DNA of 64,000 nt from Polynucleobacter parvulilacunae (GCF_018881715.1 NZ_JACVPW010000001.1:645337-709336), one strand, 5' to 3'. Counted from the stretch's first letter, positions 39,383-48,295 are shown. The notes: generated by a model not told the origin, from the letters alone. Translations and numbers: made by a program.

Positions 39383-40069
39383 CTATGACGAACTGGTGCG
39401 ATCTTTCTGAATCTGTAAGATTTTTTGGTGCAACTTCAAAACCTCGGCTTGTAAGCTATCCAAACTACCTTGGTTTTCAATAACCATATCTGCATGGGCG
39501 ATACGCTCTTGTCTGCTGGCTTGAGCTTTAAGAATTCTTTCAACCTCATTTCGGGGCAAATTGCTGCGGTGCATCACACGCTCAATTTGGACCTCTTCTG
39601 GGCAATCCACCACTACAAGGTAGTCCAGCAAGCCTAGCCAGTTGCCCGATTCAATTAACAGGGGCACTACAAAAACAAGATAAGGGGCCTTATCCCCTAT
39701 GAGTTGTTTGGCCTGCCGAATGGTTTCTTTGCGAATGAGGGGGTGGGTGATTAACTCTAAGGCTTTTCTTGCATCAGGATCGGCAAACACTAGCTTGCGC
39801 ATCATCACCCTATCCAAGGCCCCGCTAGAGTCAATAAATTCTGCCCCGAACTGTTTTTGAATGAAAGGGATTGCTACCCCATGGGAGGCGGTGATCTGAT
39901 GAGCAATGAGATCAGTGTCAACAACGCCTGCACCTAATTGAGCAAGCCGATCGCTGACAGCAGTTTTCCCGGAGCCAATGCCACCAGTAAGACCCACAAA
40001 GGGCGCAAGCCCTTTGAGAATGTCTAAGCCAGTTTGCTCAGCAGGAGGGTTTGTAGGGTCTGTGGCCAT
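39383..40069 (-). CDS. coaE: Dephospho-CoA kinase
   Basis: CoaE phosphorylates the 3' hydroxyl of dephospho-CoA, the last step of coenzyme A synthesis. The P-loop FVGLTGGIGSGKTAVSDRL starts at about residue 23, then GVVDTDLIAHQIT, ITHPLIRKETIRQ, VFVVPLLIESGNW and VVDCPEEVQIERVMHR follow; all are CoaE motifs. The protein has an N-terminal extension of about 22 residues and, with the ATG at 40069, overlaps the 3' end of pilD by 46 bases, which is unusual. No internal ATG fits, but a non-ATG start closer to the P-loop is possible. Confidence 0.94.
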   Translation of the reverse strand: MATDPTNPPAEQTGLDILKGLAPFVGLTGGIGSGKTAVSDRLAQLGAGVVDTDLIAHQITASHGVAIPFIQKQFGAEFIDSSGALDRVMMRKLVFADPDARKALELITHPLIRKETIRQAKQLIGDKAPYLVFVVPLLIESGNWLGLLDYLVVVDCPEEVQIERVMHRSNLPRNEVERILKAQASRQERIAHADMVIENQGSLDSLQAEVLKLHQKILQIQKDRTSSS

Positions 40070-40536
40070 AACAGCTCAATGATGCCAGCAATAGCGAGAA
40101 AAGGGCCAAAAGGAAAGGCTGAGCGATGATTTTGTTTATTCCATTGCAGCCAAATGAAGCCGCCAATCAGTCCAGTCAGGGATGCCATTAGCAGAATCCC
40201 GGGTAATGCATACCAGCCCAGCCAAGCGCCTAAGGCGGCAAATAACTTGGCATCACCCATACCGATGCCATCTTGCTTTTTCGTCAGTCGGTAAATTGAG
40301 TTGAGTAGCCAAAGAGAAGCGTAGCCTAAGATCGCACCAATAGCTGAGTCTTGAAAAGGGACAAGCCCCTCTTGAGAAAAGCCATTAAAAATTAGGCCAG
40401 ACAATACCAGGGGTAGGGTGATGACATCTGGCAATCGAAAGGTGCGAAGATCAATATAAGCCAAATACACCAAGACCAAGATAAGAGGCACTTGGATCCA
40501 GTGAAGTAAAACAATGTTGCCCAGAATATTACCCAT
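40024..40536 (-). CDS. pilD: Short prepilin peptidase (A24 domain only, PilD-like)
   Basis: Aspartic prepilin peptidase that cleaves type IV pilin leader peptides in the inner membrane. The 170 residues correspond only to the C-terminal half of PilD: the two catalytic Asp motifs are present (LAYIDLRTFRLPDVITLP, about residues 23-40, and GMGDAKLFAALGAWLGW, about 80-97) among about six membrane helices. The N-terminal methyltransferase half with its CxxC zinc motifs is missing, and the upstream DNA is fully used by pilC (one-base TAATG overlap). Full PilD is usually near 290 residues. Confidence 0.88.
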   Translation of the reverse strand: MGNILGNIVLLHWIQVPLILVLVYLAYIDLRTFRLPDVITLPLVLSGLIFNGFSQEGLVPFQDSAIGAILGYASLWLLNSIYRLTKKQDGIGMGDAKLFAALGAWLGWYALPGILLMASLTGLIGGFIWLQWNKQNHRSAFPFGPFLAIAGIIELLWPQTLQTLLLSKLA

Positions 40537-41582
40537 TACACAATCTGTCCTAAGTTAAAGATGGGGAGATACAAGATTATGACCAGACTTCCAATAATGA
40601 GTCCAACAATAATGATTAATAAAGGCTCTAAGCTTTGGCTTAAGGTATTCAGTCGATTGCTAAGTTGAGAGCCCAATGTCGACGCACGTCGTTGCAGCAT
40701 TTCTGTGAGAGCGCCACTTTCAGAGGCTATCTGCAATAGCTGTAATGTCTCTAGATCAAATAGTAGACGCTTTGGATCTGCTTTAGCCATAGCATCGCCG
40801 AGCGGCCAACCTCGGGTTAAGTGTTTAAATATTTCAGCGCTGAAATCATGGCTCAGCCAGTGGTTGGACGATTGCGCTGTGACTCTTAGAGCATCTGGAA
40901 GAGGTAAGCCAGACTTTAAAAGGTGGCCTAGCGTCCTGCACCAGTGAGTAAGAACGGCTAATCTCAGTAGCTGACCAATCATGGGTATACAAAAGCTCAT
41001 GCGATCACAATATTTTTGCAGTCTAGGAAGTTTTATCCATGCAAAACCAAAGATTGCGATCAAGCTGCCTAGGCTTAAGGCTATTCCAATATAAAACTCT
41101 TCAAACCAGGACGATGCCTGAATTAATGCTTTGGTTGGGGTTGGCAATTCTGCTTGGAAGTGGGTAAAAACATCCTTAAAAACAGGTACAACCCAAATCA
41201 TCATGACGATTACCAAAAGACAGGAGCTTGTTAACGTAATGACGGGGTAACTCATTGCTTGTTGAATTTTTCGGCGCAACTCAATTTGCGCATCCAGCTG
41301 CTGGCAAATGATTTTCAGTGCCAAATTGAAGTCACCTGTACGCTCACTAACACGAATGAGATTAATAAAATCCATTGAAAATAAGTCTTGTTGGGCACGT
41401 AGGCATTCTGAAAAACTTCTCCCTTTTTTGAGTTGTGCATGAATGCTGCCAACCCAAGAAAGCCAAGCTTTCGGAGCAGTTGAGTAAATCAACTCAATGG
41501 TATTTAAGAGAGGCAGGCCTGCCTCAAGCAGCGTTAAGAGTTGTTCTGCAAAATGAAGTTGATCATGTTTACTTAATGCCAT
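40536..41582 (-). CDS. pilC: Type IV pilus/type II secretion inner-membrane platform protein (PilC-like)
   Basis: PilC-family polytopic protein on which the assembly ATPase works. In 348 residues there are two T2SSF repeats: FAEQLLTLLEAGLPLLNTIELI (first, near the N-terminus) and LTHWCRTLGHLLKSGLPLPDALRV (second, about residue 210), with membrane helices around 118-140, 165-185 and 320-345. The roughly 50-residue N-terminal region found in many PilC proteins is absent. It overlaps the pilB-like gene by 10 bases and pilD by one. Confidence 0.9.
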   Translation of the reverse strand: MALSKHDQLHFAEQLLTLLEAGLPLLNTIELIYSTAPKAWLSWVGSIHAQLKKGRSFSECLRAQQDLFSMDFINLIRVSERTGDFNLALKIICQQLDAQIELRRKIQQAMSYPVITLTSSCLLVIVMMIWVVPVFKDVFTHFQAELPTPTKALIQASSWFEEFYIGIALSLGSLIAIFGFAWIKLPRLQKYCDRMSFCIPMIGQLLRLAVLTHWCRTLGHLLKSGLPLPDALRVTAQSSNHWLSHDFSAEIFKHLTRGWPLGDAMAKADPKRLLFDLETLQLLQIASESGALTEMLQRRASTLGSQLSNRLNTLSQSLEPLLIIIVGLIIGSLVIILYLPIFNLGQIV

Positions 41583-42652
41583 GTACCCACTTCTGCATCT
41601 AGGGCCGCTTGAGTGATGAGTCCTGTCTGGATGTGCATTAAGCCAGCTTCTTGCATGCTGATATGTGAAGCGTGCGCGTTAAATAGATGGGCCTTGCCCA
41701 ATACTTCATGAACACCCATTCGTCCAAGGTAGCCCCTGCCTTTGCAGTTCGTACATTGGACCTTAGCAGTTGCATGTTGACTAGAACATGTAAGACAGGT
41801 CTTGCGCACTAAACGCTGCGAGCTCACACTGAGTAAGCAGGATTCAAGCGACTCCTGATCTACCCCGAGGTTTTTCAAGCGGGGGATAGCTCCGCAAGCA
41901 TTGCGGGTATGGAGTGTGCTCAGAACTAAATGTCCGGTCTGTGCTGCTTGGATGGCTAGCTGGGCCGTAGCGGCATCTCGAATTTCTCCAATCATGATGA
42001 CATCGGGATCCTGTCTTAGTAGTGCGCGAATGATGGTCGGAAAATCTAATCCTGCTTTAGGGTGATACGCGACTTGATTAACACCTGCTAGCCGGATTTC
42101 AATCGGATCTTCAATGGAGCAAAGGTTGCGATGATCTTGGTTGAGCTGACGCAAGCAGCTATAGAGTGTTCGCGTCTTTCCGCTTCCCGTTGGTCCTGTA
42201 ACCAAGATGAGCCCATTCGATTGAGAAAGCGCTTTCTGGAAGATTTCTAATTGACTCGACAGCAGACCAAGTTCATTGAGATCTAGGTCATCAATACAAC
42301 TTGGCAATATACGAATGACGGCTTTTTCCCCATGAAGGGTTGGCAGTATTGAGACGCGGCAATCAATATTGGGTTTTGAAAAGTCATGGCCAATACAAAG
42401 ACGGCCATCTTGTGGAAGGCGTTTTTCAGCAATATCTAAGCGTGCAAGAACTTTGAGGCGCGTTATAAGGCGGTCATGAAATTCGATGGGGTATTGCGAC
42501 TGTATTTGCAGGAGACCATCAACCCGAATACGGATAAGTGTGGTCTGTGTGCCAGCCTCTATATGAATATCACTCGCCCTAGCATCTAGGGCATGAGCGG
42601 TGATTTCATACCAAGTGCGAATGATTAGTGAGTCATCGCTAGCAACGCTCAA
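41573..42652 (-). CDS. pilB: Short GspE/PilB-family assembly ATPase
   Basis: Hexameric ATPase powering pilus or pseudopilus assembly. The 359-residue frame has the catalytic core: ARASDIHIEAGTQTTLIRIRVDG, RLPQDGRLCIG, VSILPTLHGEKAVIRIL, Walker A GLILVTGPTGSGKTRTLYS (about 150-168), LCSIEDPIEIRL (Asp box), Walker B PDVIMIGEIRD, TGHLVLSTLHTRN (His box), and a four-cysteine zinc element CLTC...CTNC at about 279-300. The N-terminal 200 or so residues (MshEN/N1 domain) of typical PilB are missing. The start is TTG at 42652, overlapping the CorC-type gene stop (TTGA), so no upstream coding space remains. Confidence 0.88.
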   Translation of the reverse strand: MSVASDDSLIIRTWYEITAHALDARASDIHIEAGTQTTLIRIRVDGLLQIQSQYPIEFHDRLITRLKVLARLDIAEKRLPQDGRLCIGHDFSKPNIDCRVSILPTLHGEKAVIRILPSCIDDLDLNELGLLSSQLEIFQKALSQSNGLILVTGPTGSGKTRTLYSCLRQLNQDHRNLCSIEDPIEIRLAGVNQVAYHPKAGLDFPTIIRALLRQDPDVIMIGEIRDAATAQLAIQAAQTGHLVLSTLHTRNACGAIPRLKNLGVDQESLESCLLSVSSQRLVRKTCLTCSSQHATAKVQCTNCKGRGYLGRMGVHEVLGKAHLFNAHASHISMQEAGLMHIQTGLITQAALDAEVGTWH

Positions 42653-43941
42653 TCTTGTTCTTGATTCAGAGTGGTAGGCCGATATAGTTTTACTGTTTTG
42701 ACGCCCTGGTCATCAAACTGAACGATTTCCATCACAATACCCGCAATCCGAATGCTGACATCATGATCAGGAATGGCCTCGAGTTTTTCAAGAATAAGTC
42801 CGTTCAATGTACGCGGCCCATCTAAGGGAAGATTGAGATTGAGTAGGCGATTGAGATCTCGCAAGGATGCGCCGCCTGTTGCCAAGTACGTACCATCAGC
42901 TAGCCAGCGGGGATCGGTTGAGAGATTGGAGAATGATGTGGTGAACTCACCAATAAGCTCTTCCACAATATCTTCAAAGGTTACTAAGCCTAGTACTTCA
43001 CCATACTCATTCACAACCAGACTTAGACGTTGCTGGTTATCTTGAAAGAATTGCATTTGCTGCAAGACGGGCGTACCACTTGGAATGAAATAAGGCTCAT
43101 TCAATAGCGCTTTAAAGTCTTCATGTTTTAAGTCGGTATCTCCCAGTAGAGACAAGGCCTTCTTCACCGAAAGAATGCCAACAATGCGTTCGGAATCGCC
43201 ATCGCAGACAGGCAATTTATTGTGATAGCAGGTTTCTAGTTGTTGTACTACCTCATCAATCGGTCTGGATAGATCTAATACCTCAATCTTTGATCTTGGC
43301 GTCATCACATCATCGACCGTAATATTTTCTAGATTAAATAAGTTCAGAAGAATATTGCGGTGATGATTGGAGACAAAGCGGCTTGACTCTAGCACTAGAC
43401 TCCGCAATTCTTCCTTGCTCATGGCCCTGCTATCTGAAGAAGACTGAAGACCAGAAACTTTCATTAGGCCTGAGACGAAGCTGTTAATGAACCAGAGTAA
43501 TGGCTTGAGTACAAAAGTGAGCGGCAAGATAAACCAGCCAACATTAGAGGCAATCTTTTCAGGGAATGCCGCACCGATCACTTTAGGGGTGATTTCGCTA
43601 AAAATGATGATGAGTAGCGCAACTACAAGAGTGGCAATAGAAAGGACTAAGCCGCTATCACCAAAAATATGTAGGGCGATGCCCGTTACCAAAATTGGTA
43701 AAACAGTATTAATAAGGTTATTGGAAATTAGTAGTACCGATAACAGCGAATCGATACGCTTTAGGAGTCTTTCGGCGAGTGCTGCACCTGTATTGCCGCC
43801 ATTTGCCATTGCGCGCAGGCGATGACGGTTGGAGGACAGCATGCTGGTTTCAGCCATTGAGAAAAAGCCAGAGAGCGCGAGTAAAAATAGGACTAGAGCA
43901 ACTTGGCCATAAAAGGGCCAATCGTCAAAAAAGGTGTCCAT
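42649..43941 (-). CDS. HlyC/CorC family (CNNM domain) transporter
   Basis: Membrane protein of the CNNM/CorC family, linked to magnesium/cobalt transport; in Burkholderiales a copy regularly precedes pil genes. The 430 residues start with a DUF21 transmembrane domain (LVLFLLALSGFFSMAETSMLS, helices to about residue 150), then VDDVMTPRSKIEVLDLSRPI opening a pair of CBS domains (about 205-330; VVNEYGEVLGLVTFEDIVEELIGE) and a C-terminal CorC_HlyC domain. I choose ATG 43941 with AGG upstream; a TTG at 43974 would add 11 residues. Overlaps the pilB-like start by 4 bases. Confidence 0.9.
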   Translation of the reverse strand: MDTFFDDWPFYGQVALVLFLLALSGFFSMAETSMLSSNRHRLRAMANGGNTGAALAERLLKRIDSLLSVLLISNNLINTVLPILVTGIALHIFGDSGLVLSIATLVVALLIIIFSEITPKVIGAAFPEKIASNVGWFILPLTFVLKPLLWFINSFVSGLMKVSGLQSSSDSRAMSKEELRSLVLESSRFVSNHHRNILLNLFNLENITVDDVMTPRSKIEVLDLSRPIDEVVQQLETCYHNKLPVCDGDSERIVGILSVKKALSLLGDTDLKHEDFKALLNEPYFIPSGTPVLQQMQFFQDNQQRLSLVVNEYGEVLGLVTFEDIVEELIGEFTTSFSNLSTDPRWLADGTYLATGGASLRDLNRLLNLNLPLDGPRTLNGLILEKLEAIPDHDVSIRIAGIVMEIVQFDDQGVKTVKLYRPTTLNQEQD

Positions 43942-44059
43942 GAGGTCTGCCTGAAAAAAGTAAGGATGAGTCAATATAGCAAAGTGGCATTGAGCAAGCT
44001 ATAGCCATGGAATAAAGGACTGTCATCACTCGTGTTAATTTATGTGAGAATGGCTTGAT

Positions 44060-44572
44060 ATGGTTTCCTCAGCAACCCCATTAAACCCAAATGGCACGAG
44101 CTACTGTGTCATAGAAGCACCTTTTGGCTGCCTCGGAATTTTGACTGAGTTAGTTGATGGAAGTTTGATGCTTTCCAGAATCGATTATTTGCCTGCTAAT
44201 GCGGTTTTAGTCGCGCCACAAAATCAGCTGGCCAAAGAGGTTGCTCGACAGTGCAAAGCGTACTTCAGGAACCCTCATTGGCAATTTGATCTGCCTACCA
44301 AACCTGCTGGTACTGAACACCAGCGAAAAGTATGGTCCAGTATTCAAGATATACCCACAGGTGAAACAAGAACCTATGGTGAGATAGCTAAAAAGATTAG
44401 GAGTGGGGCGCGTGCAGTGGGTACAGCATGCGGTGCCAATCCCTATCCTTTAATTGCACCATGCCATCGCGTCATTTCAGCTCAGGGCATTGGGGGTTTT
44501 ATGAAAGAAAACTCACCTGGCCTCTATCGCCAAATTAAGATTTGGCTTTTACAGCATGAAGGCGTTTTGTAG
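44060..44572 (+). CDS. ogt: Methylated-DNA--protein-cysteine methyltransferase
   Basis: Suicide repair protein that removes the methyl group from O6-methylguanine. The 170-residue protein contains the N-terminal Ogt domain and the DNA-binding domain with VWSSIQDIPTGETRTYGEIAKKI, ARAVGTACGANPYPLIAPCHRVI (active Cys in PCHR at about residue 136) and GIGGFMKENSP. The N-terminal 25 residues are longer than in compact Ogt proteins. It is a lone plus-strand gene, divergent from the CorC-type gene and convergent with the squalene-synthase-like gene, 6 bases away. Confidence 0.93.
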   Translation: MVSSATPLNPNGTSYCVIEAPFGCLGILTELVDGSLMLSRIDYLPANAVLVAPQNQLAKEVARQCKAYFRNPHWQFDLPTKPAGTEHQRKVWSSIQDIPTGETRTYGEIAKKIRSGARAVGTACGANPYPLIAPCHRVISAQGIGGFMKENSPGLYRQIKIWLLQHEGVL

Positions 44573-44578
44573 CCTTGC

Positions 44579-45562
44579 TTATTTGATGAGCGATCTACTA
44601 CTGAGATAGAAAAAAAGCTTCATCAAGCTGTCACTTTTAACGGCCCACTGCGTAAAGCCATAAAAACTCATCACAGTGCTTCTCGAAAGCTTGACTTCAT
44701 CCTTGTTGTCAAATTGTGTGCGATTGGCAATTCTAGAGAGTGTCATGACTGCTAAGCCAAAAGCCAAAAAACAAAAACGTCTAATACCTTGTTCTTGTTT
44801 AGGTATCAGCAAAATGTAATCAAGAGAGTCTTGCAGCTTTTGGTAGGCAATCTTTAATAGTGCTGTCTGACTTACGTTCACTGGCTTCCAGGATACGCCG
44901 CGTGCCTTATCTTCTGGGGAGTCCTTGAGAATATTGGTCATTTGCAATGCTTGACCAAATGCAATGGCTAGATCTTCATGTCCAACCATTTGTTTTTTGA
45001 ATGCGGGAGAATGGTTGCTAAACACTGTTGTTAGTAGCTCACCGACAACACCTGCAACTACATAACAATATTGTTCAAACTCAACGAGGTCTTGGAGGCC
45101 GCTTTGATTTTGTTTCCCATGGAAAAAAGACATCCCTTCGGACATGATGGAAACACAGCGACTGACCGCTTGCTGGTCATCGCTTGAGCAAGTATGCAAA
45201 ATGCGTAGAACAGTTGGCGTATGAGCAATTAAATCAAGCTCATCTTGATTGCTGTAATTCTTTAACGCATCCAGGCAGGGCTGTACAAAATTTTCTACAG
45301 AACCCTTTTCAAGTACTGCATTTAAAAATAGCGCTGATAGTGACTGCTTGGTTTGTGCGCTTAAATCTGCCGCATCCTCAATGGTGTCGATAATTCGGCA
45401 CAACAAATAAGTGTTGCCGATAACCTTTTCGATATTTGCGGGTAATAGTGGGATTGTTAGGGCAAAGGTGCGTGATACAGAACCCAGAATGGCCTTTTGG
45501 TATGCCAGATCGGCAGATGGGCTGAATGTCGGGGTTTGCTGTGTTTGGTTGGGCGATCTCAC
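44579..45562 (-). CDS. Squalene/phytoene synthase family protein (squalene synthase-like)
   Basis: Head-to-head prenyl transferase, probably converting two farnesyl diphosphates to squalene. In 327 residues: GSVSRTFALTIPLLP (about 27-41), LLCRIIDTIEDAADLS with the first aspartate-rich motif DTIED, FEQYCYVVAGVVGELLTTVF (about 155-174) and the second motif QMTNILKDSPEDKARGVSW (about 205-223). The DTIED, CYxVAGVVG and TNILKDxxED patterns look closer to farnesyl-diphosphate farnesyltransferases of the eukaryotic type than to HpnC/HpnD pairs. A hydrophobic C-terminal region (about 255-300) may associate with the membrane. Start codon GTG. No hopanoid or carotenoid genes are adjacent. Confidence 0.85.
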   Translation of the reverse strand: MRSPNQTQQTPTFSPSADLAYQKAILGSVSRTFALTIPLLPANIEKVIGNTYLLCRIIDTIEDAADLSAQTKQSLSALFLNAVLEKGSVENFVQPCLDALKNYSNQDELDLIAHTPTVLRILHTCSSDDQQAVSRCVSIMSEGMSFFHGKQNQSGLQDLVEFEQYCYVVAGVVGELLTTVFSNHSPAFKKQMVGHEDLAIAFGQALQMTNILKDSPEDKARGVSWKPVNVSQTALLKIAYQKLQDSLDYILLIPKQEQGIRRFCFLAFGLAVMTLSRIANRTQFDNKDEVKLSRSTVMSFYGFTQWAVKSDSLMKLFFYLSSRSLIK

Positions 45563-45680
45563 TCTTGAATTATGTCAGACCGGCATCTTTCCTGTGATGC
45601 TCCAAAGAAGCGTTTTTTGCTAACTGCCAAAAGTGACATAGCCATATAATTTCATCAAATTTCAGAAGGAGTATTAAGGC

Positions 45681-47096
45681 GTGCTTATTTGGTTCGTCAT
45701 CATTTACTGGGTTATTTCCGTTGGTATTGGCCTGTGGGCTGCCTTGCGGGTGAAAAATACTGCCGACTTTGCTGCGGCTGGCCATAGTCTGCCTTTGCCG
45801 ATTGTTACGGCTACTGTCTTTGCAACCTGGTTTGGTTCTGAAACGGTTTTAGGGATTCCAGCCACATTTCTTAAAGAAGGTCTGGGCGGAGTAGTTTCGG
45901 ACCCATTCGGATCCTCCCTTTGTTTGATTCTGGTAGGCCTCTTTTTTGCGCGCCATCTTTATAACCGTCGTATGTTGACCATTGGCGATTTCTTTCGTGA
46001 GAAATACGGTCGTACGGTTGAGGTTTTGGTAACGCTCTGTATCGTGGTTTCTTATTTGGGTTGGGTTGCTGCGCAAATTAAGGCACTCGGTCTTGTATTT
46101 AATGTGGTGTCGGAAGGCAGTATTACCCAGACAGGCGGCATGATCATTGGCGCTGCTAGTGTTTTGATTTACACCTTATTCGGCGGTATGTGGTCAGTTG
46201 CGATCACTGACTTTATTCAGATGATCATCATCGTGATTGGCATGCTCTATATCGGCGGTGAGATGACGGCCCAGACCGGCGGCATTGGCGTAGTGCTTGA
46301 GCATGCGGCGGCTGCTGGACAATTTAGCAACTTCTGGCCAGATATGAATCTGGCATCGATCTTAGGTTTTGTGGCTGCTCTATGCACCATGATGTTGGGG
46401 TCCATACCGCAGCAGGATGTCTTTCAGCGTATTACCTCATCTAAGAACGTGAATATTGCAGTTCAAGCAGCCTTACTCGGTGGTGTGCTCTATTTTATTT
46501 TTGCATTTGTGCCCATGTATTTGGCTTATTCAGCAACTTTGATTAGTCCAGATTTGGTAAAGCAATACCTCGCTACTGATCCGCAAATGATTTTGCCCAA
46601 ATTGATTCTCAATCATGCGCCACTCATTGCGCAGGTGATGTTCTTTGGGGCGCTGCTATCGGCAATTAAGAGTTGTGCCAGTGCAACCTTATTAGCGCCT
46701 TCAGTAACCTTTGCTGAAAATATTGTCCGTGGATTTTTTAAGCACTTGTCTGATCGTGATTTATTAAAGGTGATGCGGATTACCGTTTTGTGTTTTGCGG
46801 TGGTGGTGACTTTCTTTGCTGTGAATTCCGAGCTCTCTATTTTTAAGATGGTTGAGAGTGCCTACAAAGTGACCTTGGTTGCTGCATTTGTGCCATTGGC
46901 ATTCGGCGTGTACTGGTCAAGAGCGAATTCTCTCGGTGGCTTGTTGGCAGTAGTGGGAGGACTCACCATCTGGATTAGTTGCGAAATCTTGGCGCCAAAT
47001 TCTATTTTGCCGCCCCAATTGGCCGGTTTATTTGCGAGTATCGCTGGCATGATTTTGGGCAGTCTAGTACCAAAAGACTCTTTAAAGGCTGTTTAA
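45681..47096 (+). CDS. Sodium:solute symporter (SSS family)
   Basis: Inner-membrane symporter with the LeuT-like fold, using a sodium gradient to take up an organic solute. The 471-residue protein has about 13 predicted hydrophobic helices; family segments include AAGHSLPLPIVTATVFATWFGSETVLG (about 33-60), the YTLFGGMWSVAITDFIQMIIIVIG block (about 158-181) and LGSIPQQDVFQRITSSKN. The start is GTG at 45681 behind AAGGAG at 45666-45671. Substrate cannot be read from the sequence; downstream genes suggest a carboxylate, but that is inference. Confidence 0.9.
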   Translation: MLIWFVIIYWVISVGIGLWAALRVKNTADFAAAGHSLPLPIVTATVFATWFGSETVLGIPATFLKEGLGGVVSDPFGSSLCLILVGLFFARHLYNRRMLTIGDFFREKYGRTVEVLVTLCIVVSYLGWVAAQIKALGLVFNVVSEGSITQTGGMIIGAASVLIYTLFGGMWSVAITDFIQMIIIVIGMLYIGGEMTAQTGGIGVVLEHAAAAGQFSNFWPDMNLASILGFVAALCTMMLGSIPQQDVFQRITSSKNVNIAVQAALLGGVLYFIFAFVPMYLAYSATLISPDLVKQYLATDPQMILPKLILNHAPLIAQVMFFGALLSAIKSCASATLLAPSVTFAENIVRGFFKHLSDRDLLKVMRITVLCFAVVVTFFAVNSELSIFKMVESAYKVTLVAAFVPLAFGVYWSRANSLGGLLAVVGGLTIWISCEILAPNSILPPQLAGLFASIAGMILGSLVPKDSLKAV

Positions 47097-47100
47097 GGTG

Positions 47101-47127
47101 TTAATTGCTTAAAAAGTAGGCAATTAA
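47101..47127. repeat. Inverted repeat after the symporter gene
   Basis: TTAATTGC at 47101-47108 and GCAATTAA at 47120-47127 are exact reverse complements with an 11-base loop, 4 bases after the symporter stop. No T run follows on the plus strand, so terminator activity would be weak. It may be an operator for the following reductase gene. Confidence 0.35.
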
Positions 47128-47196
47128 AATTGCTGCAGCGCAAGAACCCAATTAGAATAATCCCAATACAAAATTTTTAGTTCTTATGGAGTTCCT

Positions 47197-48216
47197 ATGA
47201 AAATCTGTGTGATCGGTGGAGGTGGCGCTATTGGCGGCTACTTAGCTGTGATGTTGGCGAGGGCGGGTAATGACGTTACTGTTGTTGCGCGCGGCGCTAC
47301 TTTAGCTGCGATTAAAGAGCGTGGCCTGGCTTTAATCATGGATGACCAGCCAGAACCTTTGGTTGCCCAAGTAAAAGCGGTAGAAAAAATTCGTGATGCA
47401 GAGACACCAGATGTTGTCATTCTGGCCGTGAAGGCTCACCAGGTGGAACCAATCATTGATGACTTAGCAGCAATCATGGGACCAGAAACTATTTTGATCC
47501 CAATGCAAAACGGAATTCCTTGGTGGTATTTCCAGAAGTTAGGCGGCGAGTATCAAGATCATTCGGTTGAGACTGTAGATGCTGGCGGCGTAGCTAAGAA
47601 CAAAATTAATCCAAACAACATCATTGGCTGCGTTGTGTATCCAGCTACCTTTACTCAAGCACCAGGCGTGATTCGTCACGTTGAAGGTAATCGCTTCCCA
47701 TTGGGTGAGTTAGACGGTAAGACTACTGAGCGTATTCAGAAGATGTCTGAGATGATGGGCGTGGCTGGATTTAAGTCACCCATTTTGGATGACATCCGCT
47801 CAGAAATCTGGCTCAAGCTTTGGGGCAATATGACCTTCAATCCAATTAGCTCACTGACACATGGCACCTTGGAAGGCATCTGCCAATATCCATTAACCAA
47901 AGAGTTGGCGCGCAACATGATGGCTGAGGCTCAGACTATCGCTGAGAAGTTGGGCGTAACCTTCCGTGTTGACATTGAGCGTCGTATTGCTGGCGCAGAA
48001 AAGGTCGGTAAACACAAAACTTCCATGTTGCAAGACTTGGAAGCTGGCCGCAGCTTGGAGATCGATGCTTTGTTGGGTTCGGTGATTGAGCTTGGCAAGA
48101 TTACGCAAACTCCAACACCTTGTTTGAATACGGTATTTGCTTTGACCAAATACTTGGATGAGAATGTTCAGGCCTCTAAAGGAAGTTTGGCTCTGCCATC
48201 AGTTTCAGGTTACTAA
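47197..48216 (+). CDS. Ketopantoate reductase family protein (2-dehydropantoate 2-reductase-like)
   Basis: NADPH-dependent reductase of the PanE/ApbA fold. The 339 residues start with the dinucleotide loop KICVIGGGGAIGGYLAVMLARAG and contain VVILAVKAHQVEPIID, LIPMQNGIPWWYFQ, the catalytic Lys region EIWLKLWGNMTFNPISSLT (about residues 206-224) and HKTSMLQDLEAGRSLEIDALLG, which binds substrate. PanE proper is usually close to 300 residues; the longer size and the setting between a symporter and catabolic-type enzymes suggest that this copy may act on another 2-oxo acid. Ribosome-binding site GGAG at 47188-47191. Confidence 0.88.
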   Translation: MKICVIGGGGAIGGYLAVMLARAGNDVTVVARGATLAAIKERGLALIMDDQPEPLVAQVKAVEKIRDAETPDVVILAVKAHQVEPIIDDLAAIMGPETILIPMQNGIPWWYFQKLGGEYQDHSVETVDAGGVAKNKINPNNIIGCVVYPATFTQAPGVIRHVEGNRFPLGELDGKTTERIQKMSEMMGVAGFKSPILDDIRSEIWLKLWGNMTFNPISSLTHGTLEGICQYPLTKELARNMMAEAQTIAEKLGVTFRVDIERRIAGAEKVGKHKTSMLQDLEAGRSLEIDALLGSVIELGKITQTPTPCLNTVFALTKYLDENVQASKGSLALPSVSGY

Positions 48217-48235
48217 GCAGTAAATCTTCGGCATT

Positions 48236-48272
48236 AAAAAACCCTTGCTACTCAACATAGCAAGGGTTTTTG
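48236..48272. terminator. Bidirectional intrinsic terminator
   Basis: AAAAACCCTTGCTA at 48236-48249 plus neighbouring bases pairs with TAGCAAGGGTTTTT at 48258-48271 around a short loop. A runs on the left and T runs on the right mean it can stop transcription in both directions, serving the reductase gene and the convergent hydrolase gene. Confidence 0.9.
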
Positions 48273-48295
48273 TTTTATGCGGCCTATGCCTAGTG

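Noticed and set aside
47101..47127. Terminator after the symporter gene
   Set aside because: The repeat is perfect, but the stem is AT-rich, the loop is long and no T run follows; kept as a repeat of unknown role.
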